The position numbers and the translations under genes are program-made. From assembly GCA_003223215.1 (NCBI GenBank), contig QHYH01000095.1:1-64000 (forward strand): a stretch of 64,000 nucleotides of DNA, read 5' to 3'. Shown piece after piece: positions 35,420-43,579 of this stretch. Numbering within the stretch: position 1 is the stretch's first letter; each line of letters starts with the position of its first letter. The DNA is from Acidobacteriota bacterium (GTDB lineage Bacteria; Acidobacteriota; Terriglobia; Acidiferrales; UBA7541). A model generated the notes under the pieces. The model made no database searches, had not been told where the DNA came from, and saw nothing but the letters and a program-made list of their open reading frames with translations.

Positions 35420-37864
35420 ATGGGAACGGTGTGGCAGGACCTGCGCTACTCGCTGCGAATACTGACGAAGTCGCCGGGGTTCACGACGATAGCCCTGCTG
35501 ACGCTGGCGCTCGGAATAGGTGCGAATACCGCGCTGTTTTCGGTGGTCAATGGAGTGCTGCTGAATCCCCTGCCTTATCCGAATCCCGAACGGCTGGTGG
35601 CGGTGGCCGAAAAGTTTCCGCCCTTCCCGGAGGCGTCGATTGCCTATCCGAACTTCTTAGACTGGGTGAGGATGAACCACACCTTCGAGGCGCTAGCTGC
35701 TTATCGTCACACGGATTTCAGCTTGACCGATTCAGGCGAGGCACAGCGGCTGAATGCCGTACAGGTTTCGGCGAGCTTCTTTGCGTTGTTGGGGGTCAAG
35801 CCGGTCATTGGACGAAATTTCTCGCCGGAGGACGACAAGAAAGGCGCACCGCCGGTCGTCATGCTGAGCGGACGTTTCTGGAGGAGCAAGTTTGGAAGCT
35901 CGCCGGAAATTTTAGGGAGCCTGCTGACGCTGGACGGGACGGGCTATACGGTGATTGGGGTCGTACCGGAGAACTTCTATTTTTGCTGCGAGTCGATGAA
36001 TTTCGAGCTTGGCGATGTGTACGTGCCCATAGGGTCCGGAAACGCCTCGTGGCTCACAGCGCGTGGTTTTCGCCCGGGAATCCGCGGTATCGGGCGGATG
36101 AAACCGGGAGTAACCATCGAACAGGCGCGCGCGGATATGAATGAGGTCGCGCTCAACCTCGAGAAGGCTTATCCGGGCACAAACAAGAACGCCCGTCTAG
36201 TTTTGATGCCCCTGCAACAACGCATGGTCCAGGGGATCCAAACCACGCTGCTCGTGTTGCTCGCCGCCGTCGGATTCGTGCTGCTGATCGCCTGCGCGAA
36301 CGTGGCCAATCTGCTGCTCGCGCGGGCAATGGGGCGCGCAAGGGAGTTCGCGATTCGCTCGGTTCTGGGAGCGACGCAGCGCCGGGTCATCCGGCAGTTG
36401 CTGACCGAAAGTCTGCTGCTGTCGGTTGCAGGCGGGGCCTTGGGCGCGTTTTTCTCATGGTGGGGAACGCAGGCGTGGTTGGGCGCTCTGCCACAGGCAC
36501 TGCCAAGGGCGAACGATGTGCGCGTCGATTCCCGCGTTCTGCTTTTCACACTGGCCGTCTCCATGGTTGCTGGCGTGCTCTTCGGCCTCGCGCCCGCTCT
36601 GAAGACCGCGTCCCCGGACCAGAATAAGACTTTGAAAGAAGGGGGGCGCGGCTCGAGCGGAGCGCGGCATCGCACACAGGCCGTTTTCGTAGTGCTTGAG
36701 CTGGCGCTAGCGGTAGTGCTCTTGGTCGGCGCGGGCCTGACGCTTCGCAGCCTCGCGCGCCTCTGGGGCATGAATCGGGGATTCAATCCGCAGAACGTCT
36801 TGAGTTTCGATCTGGCTTTTCCTCCTTCCGTCCTGAAGGAAGCACCGAATCAAGTCCGGCCGATGCTTCGTCGCCTTCCTGATACCATTGCACAAATTCC
36901 GGGCGTGGAAGCGGCGTCGTTGACAGATGCATCCATGCCGCTGAGCGATGATTGGGAAGAACACTTCTGGATCGAAGGGAGGCCGAAGCCACTGACGGTG
37001 AACGAAATGCCCGAAACGCTGCTCTACATCGTGAGCCCGAATTATCTCCGGGTGATGGGCATTCCTCTTCTCCGCGGGCGATTCTTCACCTCGGAAGATA
37101 GTGCACAATCACGCCGCGTCGGAACCATCGACGAGAATCTCGCGCGAGAGTATTTCCCAAACCAGGATCCGATCGGCCGGCGCATCCTCGTGGAGGATTC
37201 GCCTATGGAAATCGTCGGCGTAGTTGGCCACACAGAACAGTGGGCACAGGATGAGAAGCTCAGCGGCTCTGTGAAGGTTCAACTCTACACGCTCGCCGAA
37301 CAAGCCCCTGACGCGTGGCTGGGAAAGGGAGCGGGGATCGTGGTTCGCACCGAGGCTCCAAATTATCCGACTGCGGACAAGATCCGTTCAGCCATGCAGC
37401 AGATGAACCACGAGCAGGCAACCTACAATTTTGAGTCGATGGACCAGATCATAGCGAGGTCACTGGTGTCACGGCGATTCGCGATGATCTTGTTGGGTGT
37501 GTTCGCGGCCATTGCGCTGGTGCTTGCCAGCATCGGAATTTACGGCGTCATGTCTTACGTGGCCGGCCAGCAGACTCACGAAATCGGCCTTCGAATGGCC
37601 CTGGGAGCGCAACGACGAGATGTGCTGAAGCTGGTGTTCGGCGAAGCGGCAATGATGGTTTTCGCGGGCCTGCCCATCGGCCTGATCGCCGCCGGATTGC
37701 TGACGGAACTGATCAAAAGCTTGCTTTTCGGCATCAGCACGACGGACCCGGCGACGTTCGCGGCGGTTGCGATCTTGCTTAGCGCGGTTGCGTTTGCGGC
37801 GTGCTATTTGCCGGCGCGGCGGGCGATGCTCGTCGATCCGATCGTTGCGCTCAGACACGAGTAG
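35420..37864 (+). CDS. ADOP-type ABC transporter permease (MacB/FtsX family)
   Basis: An 814-residue permease of the acidobacterial duplicated orphan permease type. It starts WQDLRYSLRILTKSPGFTTI, then a membrane helix (ALLTLALGIGANTALFSVVN), a MacB-type periplasmic domain, and three FtsX helices near 280-400 (LLVLLAAVGFVLLIACANVA, NLLLARAMGRAREFAIRSVL). A second periplasmic domain and a second FtsX set follow (IGIYGVMSYVAGQQTHEIGL, MALGAQRRDVLKLVFGEAAM). Such permeases are usually encoded without a partner ATPase and are present in many copies in Acidobacteria. Substrate unknown; the MacB fold suggests export of peptides, antibiotics or lipoproteins. No ATPase gene is adjacent here either. 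Confidence 0.93.
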   Translation: MGTVWQDLRYSLRILTKSPGFTTIALLTLALGIGANTALFSVVNGVLLNPLPYPNPERLVAVAEKFPPFPEASIAYPNFLDWVRMNHTFEALAAYRHTDFSLTDSGEAQRLNAVQVSASFFALLGVKPVIGRNFSPEDDKKGAPPVVMLSGRFWRSKFGSSPEILGSLLTLDGTGYTVIGVVPENFYFCCESMNFELGDVYVPIGSGNASWLTARGFRPGIRGIGRMKPGVTIEQARADMNEVALNLEKAYPGTNKNARLVLMPLQQRMVQGIQTTLLVLLAAVGFVLLIACANVANLLLARAMGRAREFAIRSVLGATQRRVIRQLLTESLLLSVAGGALGAFFSWWGTQAWLGALPQALPRANDVRVDSRVLLFTLAVSMVAGVLFGLAPALKTASPDQNKTLKEGGRGSSGARHRTQAVFVVLELALAVVLLVGAGLTLRSLARLWGMNRGFNPQNVLSFDLAFPPSVLKEAPNQVRPMLRRLPDTIAQIPGVEAASLTDASMPLSDDWEEHFWIEGRPKPLTVNEMPETLLYIVSPNYLRVMGIPLLRGRFFTSEDSAQSRRVGTIDENLAREYFPNQDPIGRRILVEDSPMEIVGVVGHTEQWAQDEKLSGSVKVQLYTLAEQAPDAWLGKGAGIVVRTEAPNYPTADKIRSAMQQMNHEQATYNFESMDQIIARSLVSRRFAMILLGVFAAIALVLASIGIYGVMSYVAGQQTHEIGLRMALGAQRRDVLKLVFGEAAMMVFAGLPIGLIAAGLLTELIKSLLFGISTTDPATFAAVAILLSAVAFAACYLPARRAMLVDPIVALRHE

Positions 37865-38086
37865 TAGTTCGCATTTTTGCCCCGCTAGAAAGCTCGGTAG
37901 GAAAGTGATTGTACCGAGCGCCCAGGCCGGCAAATGAGACCGCGATCGTGCGAGCTGTCGCTGATTTTTCGAATCTTGGCCCAGATATGTCGTCGGTGAA
38001 GTTCATCCGCCGGACCCAGTGGGCAATAAAAGAGTTCACGCAGTGCATCTGCGCGGAGATTTATTTCAACTTCGACAGAGCTATAG

Positions 38087-38198
38087 CGCTTAGTTTGCAT
38101 GCTTGAAAGGGGCTTAGCTGGTCAAACCTGCCTCGCGAAGAGGTGATCTGGGTTGCGGCGCGTTATTCGCAATCGGCAGCGGCTGCAGAAACACGTCG
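38087..38198. repeat. Dispersed repeat R2, copy 2
   Basis: The mate of 8371-8480, on the same strand. Both copies carry CTGGTCAAACCTGCCTCGCG and AGCGGCTGCAGAAAC with the same spacing. Copy 2 lies downstream of the ADOP permease, copy 1 downstream of the protease fusion, so both sit at gene ends. No inverted ends or target-site duplications are evident. Confidence 0.6.
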
Positions 38199-38844
38199 GC
38201 CAGCAGATTGTCAGACCGGTGATGGAGCTACAGGCCCTCGATGGAGATATCCTGTGGAGAAGAATTGAAAAAGGTGCGGAGAACTTGTTGACGGATCCGG
38301 ATAAAACGGTGACCTGCTGGTGTGCCGAGCCAAGTGGGTCGAGTTTTCCGCTGTTTTCACAAAAAGCCACCTGGGGCTCAACTCTCCAAGTGCACGCGGC
38401 AAAAAGGTTTGTTGTAGTTTCCACAGATTCACAGGCCTCATCACAACAACAAGGTTTATTCATCTGGTTTCGAAGGGAACCTCTTGCATCAGAAAGTTGT
38501 AGCTGTGCATATCGAGCGAAGCGGGATAGATTGCCTACGGAGCCAGGATCAGTTCCGAACGGCGCGCTCCAAGCATGGAGTCGGGGACTCATGACCGAAG
38601 AGAAAAACAAACCGAAAGTGGGGCAGATTGATGCCCGGTTTGCCCCGGTCGTTCTAAGGAGGCCTGCGAATTCGTGAGGCACGGCACCCGGACTAGTTGA
38701 TGTTCGTATAGCGCCCAAAGTTTTTTCGTAAGTTCTCCAAGGGAGAGCACACTCGATGAAGGAAGGTTGCGACTCTATAGCCAATGGCGCGGCTTGCGGG
38801 TTACATCTCAATTCCTTCCGTCACGTCGAGGAAAGTCTTTCGAG
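38199..38844. other. Gene-poor region with two long overlapping frames
   Basis: A plus-strand frame (38153-38677, 174 codons) and a minus-strand frame (38122-38811, 229 codons) overlap almost completely. Neither has a ribosome site, signal peptide or recognisable motif, and both include part of repeat R2. I report the stretch as non-coding or decayed. Confidence 0.4.
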
Positions 38845-39852
38845 CTAAGCCCGCAGACAAACCTTGCCGAAGTGGCGAGCCTCCCTCAGATAGTTAAGGG
38901 CCTCTCGCAGCTCGGAGAAACCAAAGACCCGATCCACCACCGGACGCATAGCGTGAAATGCAATCGCCTTGTTCATCGCTTCGAACATTTCCCGCGAGCC
39001 CACGTCGACCGCTTCTACGCGAGCACATTTGCCCATGAACGCAACGAGGTCGACTTCCGAAGTCACACCAATGAGCAGTCGCACCAATGCCACCGTGCCT
39101 CCCAGCCGCACAGCTGCAATGGCTTCCTTCAGCCCTCCCACGGTATCCACAACATAGTCCGCCCCGATATCTTCGGTTAACTCCATGACTGCCTTTGGCC
39201 AGTCAGGATCCGTCTTGTAGTTAATGACTTCAGCGGCGCCCAGTTCCTTTGCCCGAACGAGCTTTTGATCGCTGCTCGAGGTTACGATGACGCGGGCTCC
39301 GAGAAATCTCGCGAATTGGAGCGCGAAAATCGAAACACCTCCGGTCCCCAGAACTACAACGGAATCGCCAGGTCTAATATCCCCGAGCGCGATAACAGCG
39401 CTCCACGCGGTTACTCCAGCGCAGGGCAGTGTAGCTGCTTCCTCATCGGTCAAGTGTGCGGGCACATGCACTAGGCTGACGTCATCAAAGAGCGTGTATT
39501 CGGCGAGGACACCATCAGCGGCCGCGCCGCCCAAGGCCTGCCCCATCTTCCCGCCTGCGACTCGGCCGTCCAACCAGTTCGGATAGAAAATGGGAGCGAC
39601 TCGATCCCCAACCTTTACTCGGGATACGCCGTTTCCCGTAGCGACAACGATACCAACGCCGTCAGACACGGGAACCCGCCCGAGAGGTGGCTTCCATCGC
39701 CCCACGCCGTTGACAACGAGAAGATCCCGATAGTTGACGGAGAATGCTCTCATTTTGAGGACGACTTGCCCCGGGCCTGGCACTTGATCGGGACGCTCCA
39801 CGAGCTGTAAGCAGTCCACGGCGAACTTATCGCGAATTTCCATAACCTTCAT
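38845..39852 (-). CDS. MDR-family NAD(P)-dependent alcohol dehydrogenase / quinone oxidoreductase-like
   Basis: A 335-residue medium-chain dehydrogenase/reductase. The N-terminal GroES-like domain contains PGQVVLKMRAFSVNYRDLLV and a substrate-binding segment. The nucleotide fold is SVVVLGTGGVSIFALQFARF with FLGARVIVTSSSDQKLVRAK and VVDTVGGLKEAIAAVRLGGT. The Cys/His residues of the catalytic zinc are not seen (Asn-Tyr-Arg-Asp replaces the Cys region, and the structural four-Cys lobe is absent), so it looks like a zinc-free member such as quinone or enoyl reductases. Substrate cannot be told. It lies 80 bases downstream of the DinB gene on the same strand. Confidence 0.85.
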   Translation of the reverse strand: MKVMEIRDKFAVDCLQLVERPDQVPGPGQVVLKMRAFSVNYRDLLVVNGVGRWKPPLGRVPVSDGVGIVVATGNGVSRVKVGDRVAPIFYPNWLDGRVAGGKMGQALGGAAADGVLAEYTLFDDVSLVHVPAHLTDEEAATLPCAGVTAWSAVIALGDIRPGDSVVVLGTGGVSIFALQFARFLGARVIVTSSSDQKLVRAKELGAAEVINYKTDPDWPKAVMELTEDIGADYVVDTVGGLKEAIAAVRLGGTVALVRLLIGVTSEVDLVAFMGKCARVEAVDVGSREMFEAMNKAIAFHAMRPVVDRVFGFSELREALNYLREARHFGKVCLRA

Positions 39853-39932
39853 GTGACGGTTGGCGCCATCGACGCGCTGCCGGACTTTTGCTCGGAAAGA
39901 ACTGGTCGAGGCCGTCGGCTGAGCGGCTCCGC

Positions 39933-40445
39933 CTATATCCTTTTCGCGGGCAAGATCCGCTCGATCTGCTGGAGGTGGTTGATATCGTGCCCCGCAGCCA
40001 TGCGGACAATAAGCTCAATCGCTTCCTGTCCGCGCTCGGAATGCATCCCGTAGTGTTTCCACTGCTCCGGTGTCAGTGACTCAAGCAAGGCAAGATTGGC
40101 TTCGCGGAGCACGCGAAATTGCTCGACTGATTTGCGTGGATCGCGTTTCTCATAATGCCCGCTGGCCACCCACGAATCCGCATCGTAGGCCGCGATGGGA
40201 GCCCCCGGCGCGCCGAGAATCAGCCTCATGCGGAATCCAGTCACGATTTCCGCATCGCCAAGGTGTGCCACGATCTCGCTAACCGACCACTTGTCACCAG
40301 CCGGGCGCTCGCGCAATTTGGTCGTTGGCACGTCCTTGACCAGGTGCTCAAGTTTTTCTGCCGTAGTGGCCTGAACTTCCAGAGGCTGCTTGCCGTCCAC
40401 ATAGCCAAGAATGCGCTGCGTGTATTGCTGCGGTGTTTCCTTCAT
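39933..40445 (-). CDS. DinB-family protein
   Basis: A 170-residue protein from ATG 40445, chosen for its GGAGG site; a longer frame exists to 40535. The four-helix DinB fold is visible with EKLEHLVKDVPTTKLRERPA, GDKWSVSEIVAHLGDAEIVT and GMHSERGQEAIELIVRMAAG HDINHLQQIERIL. Histidines at SEIVAHLGDAE, SERG and GHDINHLQQ could form the usual metal site. DinB-like proteins are thiol-dependent or metal-dependent enzymes of largely unknown substrate. It is transcribed toward the dehydrogenase gene and is divergent from the GlxA-like regulator, so a shared control region lies at 40446-40596. Confidence 0.85.
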   Translation of the reverse strand: MKETPQQYTQRILGYVDGKQPLEVQATTAEKLEHLVKDVPTTKLRERPAGDKWSVSEIVAHLGDAEIVTGFRMRLILGAPGAPIAAYDADSWVASGHYEKRDPRKSVEQFRVLREANLALLESLTPEQWKHYGMHSERGQEAIELIVRMAAGHDINHLQQIERILPAKRI

Positions 40446-40596
40446 TTCGTCCTCCGACGAAAGCGACAATGTTCCAATGCCCGAAGGCTTCTCCGCCCCA
40501 AAAGTATAGACGTCGCCGCTTTCGTTTTCCGCCAAAACTGTGAGCTTATAGTTGGCAAACAGGTTTGAGGCGTTGCATAGTTACGTGCGTCAAATC

Positions 40597-41630
40597 ATGG
40601 CCCTTGGAAACGGCAATTTGCGGCGCAAGGCCGCACCATCGAATCGTCGCGTGGTCGTCCTCGTTGTGCCCCCGGTCGACGAATTCGATCTGGTGTGTCC
40701 AATTCAAGTTTTCAGCGCCGCAAATCGACTGGCTGGCAAATCCATTTACAGCGTTGAAATCGCAACGAACCGCAAAAAACTAAAGGTACAAGGTGAGGGG
40801 GGCCTGCTCTCGTTTCTTGCACAAACCCACTACAAGGGCCTGAAAAGAGGCTTCGATTCGTTATTGCTAGTCTGCGGCCTTGGCACGCGCAACGTTCGTC
40901 ACCCGGCACTTTTTGCCTGGCTGAGACGTGTTGCTCCGAGTGTGCGCCGCCTGGGCTCGGTTTGCGTCGGCTCGTTTCTCCTCGCGGAAGCTGGCCTGCT
41001 CAACGGAAAAAGAGCGACTTCCCATTGGAGATTCAGCAAGGAATTAGATATCCCACAGTGAAGGTCGCATCCGAACTGGTATGGGTCAAAGACGAAAACA
41101 TCTACACTTCCGCGGGTATTTCCGCAGGGATCGATTTGGCTCTTGCCTGGGTCGAGGAGGATTGCGGCGCCACTATTGCCCAGGAAGTAGCGCGTGAACT
41201 CGTCCTTTTCCTTCGCCGATCCGGCGGACAGAAACAACTGAGCGTTACTCTGTCCGCTCAGGCGTCCGAGATGAAGGCCATCCAGGAGCTTCAGGTCTGG
41301 ATCATGGAGAATCTACGCAAGAAATTGTCGGTGCAAGTTCTTGCAGATCGCGTCGCTATGAGTGTTCGGAATTTCGAGCGCGTGTTCACGCGCGAGTTGG
41401 GAAAAACACCCTCCCACTATGTTTTGCAAATGCGAGCCGAAGCTGCGCGCCGGCAGCTAGAGAGTGCGGACCAAGGCCTCAAACAAATCGCTGTTGCCTG
41501 CGGATTCGGAAGTACTGATTCGATGCGGCGTGCGTTCTGGCGATCCGTCGGAACCACGCCCCACAAGTATCGCCGTCAGCTCTACAGTCCTCCAAACAGG
41601 GTTTCCAGCAGCAGCGGACGGTGGCCGTAG
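40597..41630 (+). pseudogene. GlxA-type regulator (DJ-1/PfpI + AraC HTH), frameshifted
   Basis: Two frames make one protein. The first (from ATG 40597) is the DJ-1/PfpI-like domain: RVVVLVVPPVDEFDLVCPIQ, RGFDSLLLVCGLGTRNVRHP, RRLGSVCVGSFLLAEAGLLN and ending GKRATSHWRFSKEL. The second continues RYPTVKVASELVWVKDENIY TSAGISAGIDLALAW and then the AraC helix-turn-helix (LQVWIMENLRKKLSVQVLAD, ACGFGSTDSMRRAFWRSVGT). A one-base shift near 41040 separates them. The full protein of about 340 residues would match GlxA-family activators. The second frame has no own start at the junction, so no functional regulator is made unless the shift is an assembly error. Confidence 0.85.
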
Positions 41631-41739
41631 TAAGTTTCTCAATCCGCTGGAAGTTGCCGCGCAGCGTGCGCCAGGATCTTGCTCGCCAGTCCTTTGTGGA
41701 ACCTGCTACCGCACGGCCAACTGGATCTATGTAGGGCAG

Positions 41740-42050
41740 ACTACCGGGCGAGGTCGCATGGATCGGGAGCAGAAGCCTCACGGCAAAGTCATCAAAGATT
41801 CTTTGCCGATTGATGCCCCACTCATAAGCCAGGTCTCCGTGAATTTGGATGTCCTTCCAGTCCACGCTGCAGTAAATCATTTTCGCCCCGGCAAGCTGCG
41901 GCGTGAAACTGTCCAGCCACGCGGAGATTTTTGCAGTCCTAATCACCGTCGCGCGGACGGTGTGCGAGTTGTTGGACGGCTCCGTGCGGTAGCGAGCAGA
42001 TGAATCGACGAAACGAAGCAAAGTCTTCGACGACCAGCACGCTGACACCG
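41740..42050 (-). pseudogene. SnoaL/DUF4440-like remnant next to receiver-like remnant
   Basis: The minus strand reads TAKISAWLDSFTPQLAGAKM, IYCSVDWKDIQIHGDLAYEW, which is the pattern of DUF4440/SnoaL-like ketosteroid-isomerase folds (xxIxIxGDxAYEWG). Just upstream in another frame it reads SVLVVEDFASFRRFICSLP, the start of a response-regulator receiver. The two fragments meet within about 60 bases and neither is complete. The remnant is probably debris from two genes joined by a deletion. Confidence 0.45.
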
Positions 42051-42081
42051 ACACTCCCCCGCTGTCGACATGTGAGCTGCC

Positions 42082-42330
42082 CTACCGTGCTGGAAGATCC
42101 TGTGCGAGGGCGCTCAGTTCAGCTTGCGGGACAACAAAATGAGCGGAACGGCAGTCGAAGCAAATCATTAGTTCAGGAAACACGAAAACATCGCGCCTAT
42201 CGATATTCTTTAACCCGTGAAAGTGGATGAGCATCTCTGCCGTAAACCTGCCTAGGTTTTTTGAACCGCATGAGGTACAGTACATAGCATCCACTAAGGT
42301 TTGATCATTCAAAGGAAGCTGTGTGGGCAT
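42082..42330 (-). CDS. Small zinc-ribbon-like hypothetical protein
   Basis: An 82-residue protein. ATG 42330 has AGGAGGAG six bases upstream, so I keep it over the internal ATG at 42285. The centre has MYCTSCGSKNLGRFTAEMLI, then a conserved HFHGLKNIDRRDVFVFPELM, and CFDCRSAHFVVPQAELSALA. The two CxxC pairs (CTSC and CFDC) about 40 residues apart can bind one zinc. I associate this pattern with a conserved unannotated family of Acidobacteria. No neighbour suggests a role. Confidence 0.7.
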   Translation of the reverse strand: MPTQLPLNDQTLVDAMYCTSCGSKNLGRFTAEMLIHFHGLKNIDRRDVFVFPELMICFDCRSAHFVVPQAELSALAQDLPAR

Positions 42331-42475
42331 CGGACTCCTCCTGACAGTCTCGCTGGGAGGTAATGTGTGGAATTGCTCTGTTAGGGTCGGACCTGAGGCA
42401 CGGTCGTTTGGTGACTCAGGTACCCCGGCGGGTCAGAGAAAGGTAATGGAGAATTTGAGTCCCGATTCGTCCTGC

Positions 42476-42757
42476 CTAGCAGCGGTACTCACAGAGGAGA
42501 TCAACCAACTTCGAAGGGTTCAACCGTGACGGGAGACTTTTGGTTGCGAGCAATGGGAATATCACGGCTTGGCTACTCGACGGTTCAACGAGGGGAACAG
42601 AGAGTTTTTGTAAGGGTTCTGTGCGCGGGTAAGCTTTGTGGAGAATGCTCGGTCGCACGACGGCGGTCACATCGTCAGTGGGATCGGGTGTGACGAGAAC
42701 AAACATAATCGTGAAGGCGAAAAGGAGCATCAGTCCGACGAGCACTCTTCGAAACAT
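42476..42757 (-). CDS. Small secreted hypothetical protein
   Basis: A 93-residue frame starts MFRRVLVGLMLLFAFTIMFV, a clean export signal, then a short mature part (LHKAYPRTEPLQKLSVPLVE, ending LVDLLCEYRC). Codon third positions are G/C-rich, which favours coding. There is no ribosome site before ATG 42757, which lowers confidence. Two Cys residues near the end could form a disulfide. Function unknown. Confidence 0.5.
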   Translation of the reverse strand: MFRRVLVGLMLLFAFTIMFVLVTPDPTDDVTAVVRPSILHKAYPRTEPLQKLSVPLVEPSSSQAVIFPLLATKSLPSRLNPSKLVDLLCEYRC

Positions 42758-42868
42758 GGCTAGTTGTTTAATAGCATTTGCCTCAGGGGTTTGTCAACGC
42801 TTAGGCGGGGAACCAGTAGGAATCGCCTCCCTTCAGGGACCCTTCAGGGAGGGGAGGAAGTCAACAGA

Positions 42869-42912
42869 TCCCCGGTAGCTCAACGGTAGTGCATTCGGCT
42901 GTCACCGTAACG
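42869..42912 (+). other. tRNA-Asp-like half-gene fragment
   Basis: The segment reads like the 5' half of a tRNA: acceptor-like TCCCCGG, the D-arm GCTCAACGGTAGTGCA, and an anticodon loop CTGTCAC with a GTC anticodon. The anticodon stem is disrupted (CCGTAA in place of CCGAA), and the T-arm GGTTCGA is absent. It is therefore a degraded or partial tRNA, possibly left by a recombination event. No intact tRNA gene is present in the window. Confidence 0.4.
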
Positions 42913-43051
42913 ATAGAATGCGGCACGCCACACTCCTACACAGTCCCGAACACTGGAGTGGGCCCGATCACCGTGAACTAGTAGCAACAGAAGGAAGTTT
43001 TTCGCCCGTGATGAAAGCTGTCTGCATTGTGCCCTTTCTTCTTTAAGATAG

Positions 43052-43579
43052 TTACTGAGATTTCTGATTGTCCGATCCAGCGCTGCCCAGTTTGTCGAAC
43101 GTAAGATTCAATATGGGATAGCGGCTCCAATCCTTGTAGTCGAAATGCCACCATTCGAATTCGTAGACATCGAAGCCCTCAGCTTCCATCGCGTGGCGCA
43201 ACAGATCACGGTGCCAACGTTGAAGGGAGGTGCCGCCAGGGTAAAAGGGATAGGAGCGCTCGGACATCTCGTCGTAGACGCCGGTCATTTCGATGGGGGC
43301 ACCTGTCTTTAGACCGTAGAGGGTGAGATCGACGGCGCAGCCACGGTTGTGCCGGGAACCTTCCGCAGGGTTAGCAACAAAAATGCGCTTGTCCTCGGGC
43401 GTGGCGTCCCAGAAGATTTTGGTGACATACCAAGGACGGTAGGAGTCGTGGATGAGCAGGCCATAGCCAAGCGCGTTCAGCTTCCGGCTTGCTCGAAGCA
43501 GAGCTTCGGCTGCGGGGCGCTGCATGTAGGCTTTCGCCTGAGAGTAAACGGGCTGACCAAGAAAATTGTTTTTGGTGGC
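43052..43579 (-). pseudogene. VanX-like D-Ala-D-Ala dipeptidase tail, cut off by an in-frame stop
   Basis: After the TAA at 43580-43582, the same frame continues ATKNNFLGQPVYSQAKAYMQ, then the VanX/DdpX domain: LLIHDSYRPW with the catalytic Arg, SRHNRGCAVDLTLYGL with the zinc ligands His and Asp (SxHxxGxAxD), and FEWWHFDY with the catalytic Glu and the last zinc His. Nothing but one stop codon separates it from the serine hydrolase upstream, whose end (DPAIHFDIR) is the usual VanX lead-in. It was therefore the C-terminal domain of a fusion. An internal ATG at 43525 could make a truncated dipeptidase. The zinc and catalytic residues are all kept. Confidence 0.8.

Noticed and set aside
38122-38811. 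229-codon minus frame and 174-codon plus frame
   Set aside because: They overlap each other, lack ribosome sites and motifs, and include repeat R2, so neither is called a gene.
42821-42860. CCTCCCTTCAGGG...CAGGGAGG hairpin as terminator
   Set aside because: Only a seven-base stem with a 13-base loop can form and no T-run follows, so a terminator call is not supported.
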